NCBI GenBank assembly: GCA_965214585.1
Contig: OZ243957.1
Location: 3,844,001-3,908,000, forward strand
Direction of reading: 5' to 3'
From: JAHCHG01 sp965214585
GTDB lineage: Bacteria > Acidobacteriota > Blastocatellia > Pyrinomonadales > Pyrinomonadaceae
Length of the DNA: 64,000 nt
In this document: positions 52,109 through 58,947 of the stretch, in pieces
Numbering within the stretch: the stretch's first letter is position 1
Layout: every line of letters begins with the position of its first letter
Program-made: the position numbers and the translations under genes
Notes under the pieces: model-generated
The model's input: the letters and a program-made list of their open reading frames with translations, nothing else
Database searches by the model: none
What the model was told of the DNA's origin: nothing

Positions 52109-52870
52109 ATGAAAATCTGCCGCTTTATACACGAAAACACGGAGAATTTCGGAGTTCTTAGAGAAGACCGAATTTTCTTTTCGGATGATCCGAAAAGCAT
52201 CGCATATACGTCTGATTTGCCAAAAAACTCGCTCGAAATCAGCAAAGTAGAAATGCTTCCGCCCGTAAATCCTTCAAAGATTGTCTGCGTCGGGCGAAAT
52301 TACGCCGAACACGCCGCCGAATTAGGCAATAAAGTTCCGAAAGAACCGCTTCTTTTTCTCAAAGCACCTTCGTCAATTATCACCGAAAATGAAACGATTT
52401 TGATTCCAAATCAGTCCGAACAAGTCGAACACGAAGGAGAACTGGGCGTTGTCATCGGAAAATACTGCTCGAAACTCGGCGAAAATGAGGATTTTTCAAA
52501 ATATATTTTCGGCTTTGTCTGCTTAAACGATGTGACGGCGCGTGATCTGCAAAAAAAAGACGTTCAGTTTACCAGAGCGAAATCCTTCGATACCTTCTGT
52601 CCTGTCAGTTTATATATTGAAACCGAACTCGACTTTACCGATATTTCCGTAGAAACTTTTGTCAACGGGCATCTAAAACAAAGCGGGCGCACGTCGCAGA
52701 TGGTTTTTCCGATCCCCTTTCTGATAAGATATATTTCAAACCAGATGACCTTGAATCCCGGAGATTTGATCGCCACCGGAACGCCTTCGGGAGTTTCAAA
52801 ACTAAATCCCGGAGATACGGTTTCGGTAAAAATCGAAAACGTCGGAACTTTGCAGAATCCGGTTGCCTGA
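52109..52870 (+). CDS. Fumarylacetoacetate hydrolase-family enzyme
   Basis: From the ATG at 52109 the protein is 253 residues. KIVCVGRNYAEHAAELGNKVPKEP-like opening, EHEGELGVVIGKY (acidic metal ligands), LNDVTARDLQKKDVQFTRAKS, DTFCPVS and GDLIATGTPSGVSKLNPGD are the FAH-fold signature. These enzymes cleave or decarboxylate C-C bonds in beta-keto acids, using Mg or Ca. The specific substrate (e.g. acylpyruvate) cannot be read here. The preceding stop is only a few bases upstream, so it is probably co-transcribed with the FN3 gene. Confidence 0.9.
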   Translation: MKICRFIHENTENFGVLREDRIFFSDDPKSIAYTSDLPKNSLEISKVEMLPPVNPSKIVCVGRNYAEHAAELGNKVPKEPLLFLKAPSSIITENETILIPNQSEQVEHEGELGVVIGKYCSKLGENEDFSKYIFGFVCLNDVTARDLQKKDVQFTRAKSFDTFCPVSLYIETELDFTDISVETFVNGHLKQSGRTSQMVFPIPFLIRYISNQMTLNPGDLIATGTPSGVSKLNPGDTVSVKIENVGTLQNPVA

Positions 52871-52886
52871 TCGTCTGCCGCGTAGT

Positions 52887-53435
52887 ATGAAAATATGTCC
52901 GAAATGCGATGAAACTTACTCTGACGACACGCTCGAATTTTGTCTCGAAGACGGCTCGCCTCTTGTCCAGACTTTTCGCGCGACAAATAAACTTTCCCGC
53001 AACCCCGATGTAATAACTCAAGATAAACAAGAATTTGAAACCGCCGTTTTACCCGAAACTTTCACCAAACAAGCGAATTTAGATATTAAACAAATTCCCG
53101 ATACGGTTGTTACGGCTCAGACGGATTCAAATAAAAATGTTTCCAGAATTAAGGAAAAATTTACCCATCAAGGTCTGAGATTCATCGAAGTATTACCCGT
53201 TATTATTGCTCTGTGTCATAACTATTGGCATTGGCTGTATTTCGACAAAACAAGATTCGGCGACTTTTTCAAATTTCTTATTTCCGGCACATTTATTATT
53301 TGGATTCTGCTGTTAATCTCAGGAGTTATCGCAAGTCTGATCGCCTTGAAATACGGAAAAAACAGAGGATTTGCAATTGTCGCTTTGGTTATTTTGGCAA
53401 TCAATCTATTATTAGGATTAGTTCCGTTAAAATAA
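52887..53435 (+). CDS. Zinc-ribbon-type membrane protein
   Basis: Starting at the ATG at 52887 the protein is 182 residues. KICPKCDETYSDDTLEFCLEDGSPL (residues 2-26) supplies Cys for a small zinc ribbon, a module common as an N-terminal tag of Acidobacteriota membrane and signalling proteins. A variable linker follows, then two or three hydrophobic segments near the C-terminus, ending VPLK. Its function is unknown; it overlaps the downstream end of the FAH gene only in the longer, rejected frame. Confidence 0.7.
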   Translation: MKICPKCDETYSDDTLEFCLEDGSPLVQTFRATNKLSRNPDVITQDKQEFETAVLPETFTKQANLDIKQIPDTVVTAQTDSNKNVSRIKEKFTHQGLRFIEVLPVIIALCHNYWHWLYFDKTRFGDFFKFLISGTFIIWILLLISGVIASLIALKYGKNRGFAIVALVILAINLLLGLVPLK

Positions 53436-53460
53436 TTTTACAAATAAAAGGAGAAAAAAT

Positions 53461-54108
53461 ATGAAGTTTTTTATAGATACGGCAAATTTAGATGAAATAA
53501 GAGAGGTCAGCCAACTCGGTCTGATTGACGGCGTGACGACCAATCCTTCTTTGGTGGCAAAGGAAAAAGGCGTTGATTTCAAAGAACATCTGGCGAAAAT
53601 CTGCGACCTTGTTGACGGCGATGTTTCGGCGGAAGTTACGGCTCTGGACGCGGAAGGAATGCTCAAAGAAGGACGCGAATTGGCAAAAGTCGCCGATAAC
53701 GTCGTAATCAAATGTCCGCTGACGCTCGAAGGCTTAAAAGCCACTCGCACATTCAGAGAAGACGGCACGAAAGTAAACGTAACGCTCTGTTTTTCGGCAA
53801 ATCAGGCTCTGCTCGCGGCAAAAGCCGGAGCGACCTACATCAGCCCTTTTATCGGCAGATTGGATGATATTGGTCAGGACGGTATGGGATTGATTGCCGA
53901 GATCGTTCAGATTTACGACAATTACGGCTTTGAAACCGAAGTTCTAGCCGCAAGTATTCGACACCCGATGCACGTCGTCCAATCCGCACTTCTCGGTGCA
54001 GACGTTGCGACAATTCCATACGGCATTATCAAAAAACTCGTCTATCATCCGCTGACCGACAAAGGTTTGGATGCGTTTCTGGACGATTGGAAAAAAAGCG
54101 GCAGGTAA
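53461..54108 (+). CDS. Transaldolase / fructose-6-phosphate aldolase-like protein
   Basis: This 215-residue class I aldolase begins MKFFIDTANLDEIREVSQLG and has DGVTTNPSLVAKE, then NVVIKCPLT with the Schiff-base Lys84, and TYISPFIGRLDDIGQDG. It is the short decameric TalC/Fsa type. A ribosome-binding AAAGGAG lies before the ATG. Its terminator is at 54644, beyond a 501-bp inserted element. Confidence 0.93.
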   Translation: MKFFIDTANLDEIREVSQLGLIDGVTTNPSLVAKEKGVDFKEHLAKICDLVDGDVSAEVTALDAEGMLKEGRELAKVADNVVIKCPLTLEGLKATRTFREDGTKVNVTLCFSANQALLAAKAGATYISPFIGRLDDIGQDGMGLIAEIVQIYDNYGFETEVLAASIRHPMHVVQSALLGADVATIPYGIIKKLVYHPLTDKGLDAFLDDWKKSGR

Positions 54109-54134
54109 AATTAGATTTACAACTTTGAAAATTT

Positions 54135-54635
54135 GGTAGTGAACTAAAAATATCGCTCTATGAATTGCCGTCTGCTTTAGCTGACGGATTGCTGACAAGA
54201 TAATCGGCTTTAGCCAAATTTCAAAAACATATTAATCATTCTATCTGCTTTAGCTAAAGCTGTTAAGGAATAAATTTAATTTAACGTGAGTTCGAGATAA
54301 GCCGTCGAAGACGGCAACATATTTGCAGCCCATAACGCCGGTTGTGGGAACAAGTTACAAGATATATTGTAAGCGGTTGAAACCGCGACATACAATTTAT
54401 GTCGCCATTTTCAACGGCTTTGTTATTATTTTGACGATCTTCCCACATCTTGCGATGTGGGCTGCAAGTATAACGTCGGTTTCACCGTTTCACCGACTAA
54501 TTCTGCATTTCTTATCTCGAACTCACGTTAATTTGCATAGTTCGACTAAAGTCTGTCTTTTGCTGCAAACTAAACCGTCAGCTAAAGCAGACGGCAATTG
54601 ATAAAAAACTTGTCAATTACTTTTAGTTCACTACC
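54135..54635. mobile_element. 501-bp MITE-like insertion with 8-bp target duplication
   Basis: The ends GGTAGTGAACTAAAA (from 54135) and TTTTAGTTCACTACC (to 54635) are perfect inverse copies. Further inside, the arms agree again in ATTGCCGTCTGCTTTAGCTG (54164-54183) and its complement (from 54578). The 8-base GAAAATTT occurs exactly on both sides (54127-54134 and 54636-54643), a target-site duplication. There is no transposase gene. Removing it would bring the transaldolase stop and its terminator together. A nested inverted repeat lies inside. Confidence 0.85.
54281..54531. repeat. Nested inverted repeat inside the 501-bp element
   Basis: TTAACGTGAGTTCGAGATAA (54281-54300) and TTATCTCGAACTCACGTTAA (54512-54531) are perfect 20-base inverse copies. 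Inside lie smaller dyads, including CATATTTGCAGCCCA and TGGGCTGCAAGTAT (about 54318-54335 and 54458-54472). This may be a second element inserted into the first. Confidence 0.75.
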
Positions 54636-54643
54636 GAAAATTT

Positions 54644-54670
54644 AACTCCCGGAAACGGGAGTTTTTTTTT
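54644..54670 (+). terminator. Rho-independent terminator, probably of the transaldolase gene
   Basis: AACTCCCG (54644-54651) and CGGGAGTT (54656-54663) form an 8-bp stem with a GAAA tetraloop, followed by a T run to about 54670. It is separated from the transaldolase stop by the inserted element. Confidence 0.9.
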
Positions 54671-54718
54671 GTTTTGGCTCTTTAATAATTAGTGTTAGAA
54701 ATTAGTTTTTTCAGTCAA

Positions 54719-54936
54719 TTTTCTTGTCGCCAACGGCGACCAACATTATAGCCTAGCGAGAATCGCTAGGTCAGACGAATCAAAAAGTCCGTCGCTGAAG
54801 GCGACGAACAAATTATTTAGAAAACTGTTGCTCATTTTCAGCGGACGATTCAATGATTATCAGCTACTTATGGTTTCGGCGAAAAACGCCTGCACCATCT
54901 GCCATAATGTTGGTCACCGTTGGCGACGCGAGAAAA
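54719..54936. repeat. Intergenic inverted-repeat element, copy 1
   Basis: The left end TTTTCTTGTCGCCAACGGCG and right end CGTTGGCGACGCGAGAAAA are imperfect inverse copies, extended by CCAACATTATAGC and its partner near 54903-54915. The internal segment GTCGCTGAAGGCGACGAAC is shared with the copy at 57842-58070. No ORF was found. Confidence 0.7.
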
Positions 54937-55022
54937 CTTTAATGAAACCTTAACTACTAATTGTCAAAAAGCATTTATTTTTATCTCCGGGATTTTCTTT
55001 GATATTTTGCCAATTTTATTTG

Positions 55023-55095
55023 ATTAGCTTATTAATTGAGTTTCATTAGCTTATTTACTATTAACTTATTTATTAATTTTGATTTGTAAGCTAAT
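55023..55095. promoter_or_regulatory. Repeated ATTAGCTTATT boxes before the MarR-family gene, possible operator
   Basis: ATTAGCTTATT occurs at 55023-55033 and 55045-55055, a near copy ATTAACTTATT at 55060-55070, and the inverse TAAGCTAAT at 55087-55095. The 22-bp spacing of the first two equals two helical turns. Position just upstream of the MarR gene suggests autoregulation; this is inferred. Confidence 0.5.
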
Positions 55096-55120
55096 GATTT
55101 TTATTGCTAAGATATTTTAT

Positions 55121-55540
55121 ATGGAAGAACATCAATTAATAAATCTTTTATCCGATTTATCTACGCTATTTCGCGTTAATTTGGATAAATATATGACCGA
55201 CATCGGACTCAACGGCGGACAGGTTTTTATACTGATTTTGCTTTGGAGAAGCGAAGGTTTGAGTCAGGTCGAAATTGCCGGCGAGTTGAATGTTTCCACA
55301 CCGACAATAAATAAAATGGTGTCGAGTTTGACGAGAAAAAAGTTTATAATTTGTCGGAAATGCAAAATTGACGGGAGAATGCAGAGAGTTTATTTAACCG
55401 AAAAGGGTAAAAATTATCGGCAAAAAATTTTCGCTCAGTTTGAAGAATTTGAAGAAAAACTTTTGCGAGATGTGACCGAAACGGAAAGACTGATTTTAAT
55501 TCAGCTTGTCGAAAAACTAAAGAACAATTTATTAAAGTAA
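55121..55540 (+). CDS. MarR-family transcriptional regulator
   Basis: From the ATG at 55121 (139 residues) the protein starts MEEHQLINLLSDLSTLF. The winged helix-turn-helix is LSQVEIAGELNVSTPTINKMVSSL (recognition helix) followed by the wing CKIDGRMQRVYLTEKG, standard for MarR. An upstream in-frame start at 55079 is weaker. It heads an operon with an ABC ATPase, a DUF402 protein and an ABC-2 permease, so it probably controls that exporter in response to a small ligand. Confidence 0.9.
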   Translation: MEEHQLINLLSDLSTLFRVNLDKYMTDIGLNGGQVFILILLWRSEGLSQVEIAGELNVSTPTINKMVSSLTRKKFIICRKCKIDGRMQRVYLTEKGKNYRQKIFAQFEEFEEKLLRDVTETERLILIQLVEKLKNNLLK

Positions 55541-55561
55541 AATTCAAGAGATTCGCTCGAT

Positions 55562-56461
55562 ATGATATTTCCGGCAGTAAAAGCAATTAATCTAATAAAG
55601 AATTTCGGCGAATTTCGGGCGGTGGATGATGTTTCTTTTGAAATTTTGCAAGGCGAAACATTTGCGGTTTTAGGAGAAAACGGGGCGGGAAAATCAACGA
55701 CGATGCGTATGCTCGCCTGTCGTTCCCCGCTGTCTTCGGGCGAACTTTTTGTTGATAATCTCGATGTCAAAATTTGCGGCGAAAAGATACGCTCGATAAT
55801 CGGAGTCGTTCCGCAGGAAAATAATTTAGACCCGGATTTAAATGTTCTCGAAAATCTGCTTGTCTATTCGAGATATTTCCGAATCCCGAAAGACGCTGCG
55901 CTGCGCCGCAGTCTGGAACTGCTCGATTTTGTAAAACTCGGACAAAAAACAAACGCAAAAGTTGACGCGCTTTCCGGCGGAATGAAACGCCGTCTGATTA
56001 TTGCCCGCGCTCTGCTGCATCGTCCGAAAATTTTACTCCTCGATGAGCCGACAACCGGACTCGATCCGAACGTCCGGCTTGAAATCTGGGATAAATTGGA
56101 AGAACTGCGCCGCAGAGATAAAATCACGATCATACTTTCCACGCATTATATGGATGAAGCCGAGAAACTTTCTCAGAAACTGATCGTGTTGGCTCACGGC
56201 AGAGTGATTATCAAAGGCAATCCGCAGGAAATTATTGAAAAAAGCGTAAAAAATTTCGCGCTCGAAATTCGTGAAACCGATTCGGAACTGCTTAAAACCG
56301 ACCAAAATCACATTTTTTCGCAAAAAAGAAATAACTCTCACATATATTTTGCCGAAACGTCCGAACATCTAACCTCTCTGATGCGGTATTATCCGAACAA
56401 AAAGATGTTTCTGCGTCCGTCGAATCTGGAAGATGTATTTTTGAAGGAAGTTACAAAATAA
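55562..56461 (+). CDS. ABC transporter ATP-binding protein
   Basis: The 299-residue ATPase has Walker A LGENGAGKSTTMRML, the Q-loop region GVVPQENNLDPDLNVLENLL, signature LSGGMKRRLIIARAL, Walker B ILLLDEPTTGLDPN and the H-loop LSTHYMDEA. It belongs to the CcmA/NodI-type drug or polysaccharide exporter family and pairs with the ABC-2 permease two genes downstream. Its C-terminal extension after about residue 230 is common in this group. Confidence 0.95.
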   Translation: MIFPAVKAINLIKNFGEFRAVDDVSFEILQGETFAVLGENGAGKSTTMRMLACRSPLSSGELFVDNLDVKICGEKIRSIIGVVPQENNLDPDLNVLENLLVYSRYFRIPKDAALRRSLELLDFVKLGQKTNAKVDALSGGMKRRLIIARALLHRPKILLLDEPTTGLDPNVRLEIWDKLEELRRRDKITIILSTHYMDEAEKLSQKLIVLAHGRVIIKGNPQEIIEKSVKNFALEIRETDSELLKTDQNHIFSQKRNNSHIYFAETSEHLTSLMRYYPNKKMFLRPSNLEDVFLKEVTK

Positions 56462-56955
56462 TGAAACTAGAAACGGAAGTTACAATCAATTCCAGAAAAT
56501 TCGATAAAAGCATACATCGAAGCTGGAAGGCAAAATTAATCGGGACAAATTCCGATTTTCTAAAATTTGTCGGAGTTTTCGACGAAGAAATAAATCATCC
56601 GCATTTAGGCGTTATCAGACGCGGAACAGTCAGCTATGAATATTACTGGTTAAATCGCTGGTATAATATTTTTGAATTTCACGAACCCAGCGGCGATCTG
56701 AGAAATTTTTACTGCAATATCAATTTGCCGCCGGTTTTTGAAAATAATGTTCTGGATTATGTAGATTTGGATATAGATGTTTTGGTTTGGAAAGATTTTT
56801 CATATCAAGTTCTGGATTTGGATGATTTCGAGGAAAACTCCGTCAAATTTTCCTATTCGGATGAAATAATCAAAAACGCTTTGTTAAACGTCGAAAAAAT
56901 AAAAAACAAAATTAACGACAGGAAATTCCCTTTCGATTTCGAGATTAATTTGTGA
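56461..56955 (+). CDS. DUF402 domain protein
   Basis: The 164-residue protein shares a one-base TAATG overlap with the ATPase gene. YYWLNRWYNIFEFHEP, LRNFYCNINLPP and DYVDLDIDVLVWKDF are the DUF402 signature, a fold that includes FomD-like nucleoside-diphosphate hydrolases and metal-dependent phosphatases. Acidic residues D-x-D-x-D in the last motif likely bind metal. Why it lies between transporter subunits is unknown. Confidence 0.85.
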   Translation: MKLETEVTINSRKFDKSIHRSWKAKLIGTNSDFLKFVGVFDEEINHPHLGVIRRGTVSYEYYWLNRWYNIFEFHEPSGDLRNFYCNINLPPVFENNVLDYVDLDIDVLVWKDFSYQVLDLDDFEENSVKFSYSDEIIKNALLNVEKIKNKINDRKFPFDFEINL

Positions 56956-57731
56956 AAATCGCCCTTTTAAATGTTGATCTGTTTGATGCCGCTTCCGTCT
57001 GGCGCAGAAATTCGCGCGTTTATCTGCGGCTTTGGAAAACGGAATTTATCGCGCCCGTGATCGAGCCGATTTTTACATTTTTCGCATTTGGTTTCGGAGT
57101 CGGCGCGTTGGTTACGTCGAAAATTTACGGAATGAGCTATCTGTCCTTTGTCGGCGCGGGCGTTTTGGCATTCACGGTTTTGATGCGGACGATCTTCGAG
57201 ATGACTTACGGAGCGTATTTTCGTATGGTTTATCAATCAACTTACGATGCGATTTTAGCAACGCCGGTCAACGCCGAATCGCTCGCTTTCGGCGAATTGA
57301 TGTGGGCGGTCACAAAAGGAATCGCCGACTGCTTTTTTGTGATTCCGCTGATCGTCGTTTTCGGTTCGGCGACTTCTCTGCTGACACCTCTGGCATTCGT
57401 TCCGCTGATTTTCGGCTGTATCTATCTGGGCAGTCTGAGTTTAGGTCTGACCGCGCACATTTTTGAAATTGACCATTTTAATCTTTTCTTCGCGCTTTTC
57501 TGGTCAACGATCTTTCTCTGCGGCGCGTGGTTTCCGGTAGAAATTCTGCCCGGCTTTCTGCAAATCGTCGCATATATTTTGCCGACCACTTCCGTAATTG
57601 ACTTGACCCGCGCCTGTCTAAGCGGAAATTTTTCTTCAAGACATATTTTCGAGTTTATTTATTTGCTGTTTGTCAGTATTATTCTGGTAGAATGGGCGTT
57701 ACAAAGTATTAGAAAAAGAATGGTGGTTTAG
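56952..57731 (+). CDS. ABC-2 type transporter permease
   Basis: The 259-residue protein starts with GTG overlapping the DUF402 stop. It has about six hydrophobic segments: EPIFTFFAFGFGVGALV, YLSFVGAGVLAFTVLM and a C-terminal WFPVEILPGFLQIVAYILPTTSVIDLTRA motif, typical of NodJ/polysaccharide or drug ABC-2 permeases. Together with the ATPase it forms an exporter; the cargo is unknown. Confidence 0.92.
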   Translation: MKIALLNVDLFDAASVWRRNSRVYLRLWKTEFIAPVIEPIFTFFAFGFGVGALVTSKIYGMSYLSFVGAGVLAFTVLMRTIFEMTYGAYFRMVYQSTYDAILATPVNAESLAFGELMWAVTKGIADCFFVIPLIVVFGSATSLLTPLAFVPLIFGCIYLGSLSLGLTAHIFEIDHFNLFFALFWSTIFLCGAWFPVEILPGFLQIVAYILPTTSVIDLTRACLSGNFSSRHIFEFIYLLFVSIILVEWALQSIRKRMVV

Positions 57732-57814
57732 AAAAAGGAACAAGCGCGATTATTTTGGCTGATGTTATGCAAAATACATTTTTAAGTGCTATGCCGGATG
57801 TAAAAATAATTTAT

Positions 57815-57845
57815 AAAATCACCTTACGCGAAAAGTGATTTTTTC
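57815..57845 (+). terminator. Terminator of the MarR/ABC operon
   Basis: AAAATCAC (57815-57822) and GTGATTTT (57835-57842) form an 8-bp stem with 12-nt loop, followed by a short T run that merges with the repeat element starting at 57842. Confidence 0.6.
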
Positions 57846-58070
57846 TTGTCGCCAAAGGCGACGAACATTATAGCGTAGGGAAAAATGGAGCGAAGCGGAA
57901 TGAATCCCTACGTTTGTAAGTTAAATTTATGCGCTCGCTGAAGGTGAGCAACAAATAAAGCGTGTGCGACACTTTCAGCGTCGAAAAATCGTTGTCAAAC
58001 AAACGTAGGGTTTTGCTCATTCTTCGCTTCATCCTACGCTGTAATGTCGGTCATCTTCGATGACAAGAAA
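57842..58070. repeat. Intergenic inverted-repeat element, copy 2
   Basis: TTTCTTGTCGCCAAAGGCGA (from 57842) with CGAACATTATAGCGTAGG is matched in reverse by CCTACGCTGTAATG (58033-58046) and CATCTTCGATGACAAGAAA (to 58070). Internal GCTCGCTGAAGGTGAGCAAC resembles a segment of copy 1 at 54719. Secondary hairpins include GTAGGGA / TCCCTAC near 57876 and 57905. No coding frame. Confidence 0.75.
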
Positions 58071-58118
58071 TAAATTGCGTAAAGTGAGCTATAAAATCAG
58101 CTTTATTCTTTCTCTATG

Positions 58119-58228
58119 CTTTTTGTGTTTCTATGTGGTTATAATAAACAAATTTTTAACCACATAGAAACACAAAAAGAAAACAGTTCAAAAAATTCAA
58201 ACTTTTTTTCAAAATGTATTTTTTGAAC
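58119..58228. repeat. Perfect 22-bp inverted repeat plus second dyad upstream of the coiled-coil gene
   Basis: A 22-base arm at 58119-58140 (TTTTTGTGTTTCTATGTGGT core) is perfectly reversed at 58158-58179, with a 17-nt loop. A second dyad follows: GTTCAAAAAAT (58186-58196) against ATTTTTTGAAC (58218-58228). A degenerate relative of the right part lies at 63187-63255. Confidence 0.8.
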
Positions 58229-58295
58229 TTTCGTAAATTTCTAATTTTGTTTCTGATCTGCTTTGCTAAATTTCATTATCACAGGAGTTTTTTTT

Positions 58296-58907
58296 ATGAA
58301 AAATGTCGTCTTAATTTTCGCGTTTATTTTCAGCATCGGAGCAATGAGCATTTGCGCTCAAAATCAGTTTCCCGTTTCGCAGAATTTACAAAATTCAAAA
58401 ACCGAAGAATCAATTGAAAAAATTTCCGAACAGCTTTTAACAATTTCAAAGTCCCTGCAATCTCTGAATCTGAAACTTGAAAAATTCACCGAAACTTTCA
58501 GTTCAAATCAAGGCTTAAAATTAACCGAAAGACAGCAAAAAATTCTCGCGGCTTTCGAGTATCTGAATCGCGCCGAAGAAAGACTTCTGACTTTGCAGAA
58601 ACTGAGAATCGAACTGACCGAGAAGCAAATCTCGATTCGGGCGCAAATTGCGGACATTGATGACGCGCTTAGAAATGAGAGTATTGACCGCAGCATCGTT
58701 TTTCGCGGAACGACCAATGCGGAGGAATTAAGAGAAAACAGGCGGCGCACGCTGACGGCTCAAAGAAGTGAGCTAAATCAAGTTTTCAATGAGATCGGGC
58801 AAACTCTGTATGCCGCAAATCGGGAAATTTTCGATACGGAAAAATTTCTGGAAAACATCCGGCGGCGTATTTTTCCGGCTATCGAATCCGACATTTCCGA
58901 TTTATAG
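58296..58907 (+). CDS. Exported coiled-coil protein, unrecognised
   Basis: The ATG at 58296 follows AGGAG by about 9 bases, so it is preferred over an in-frame start at 58263. The first ~20 residues (MKNVVLIFAFIFSIGAMSIC) form a signal peptide, with AQN as a likely cleavage end. The remaining ~180 residues are rich in Glu, Lys, Leu and Ser with heptad-like patterning (IEKISEQLLTISKSLQSLNL, LNRAEERLLTLQKLRIEL), suggesting a long periplasmic coiled coil. No enzymatic motif is visible. It lies upstream of pccB but 40 bp away. Confidence 0.75.
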   Translation: MKNVVLIFAFIFSIGAMSICAQNQFPVSQNLQNSKTEESIEKISEQLLTISKSLQSLNLKLEKFTETFSSNQGLKLTERQQKILAAFEYLNRAEERLLTLQKLRIELTEKQISIRAQIADIDDALRNESIDRSIVFRGTTNAEELRENRRRTLTAQRSELNQVFNEIGQTLYAANREIFDTEKFLENIRRRIFPAIESDISDL

Positions 58908-58947
58908 ACATTTGCAAATTGCTCCAAACTATTTACAATAATTTTCT

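Noticed and set aside
54323..54601. 92-codon open frame inside the inverted-repeat element
   Set aside because: It crosses hairpin arms and has no ribosome-binding site or family resemblance; better explained by the repeat.
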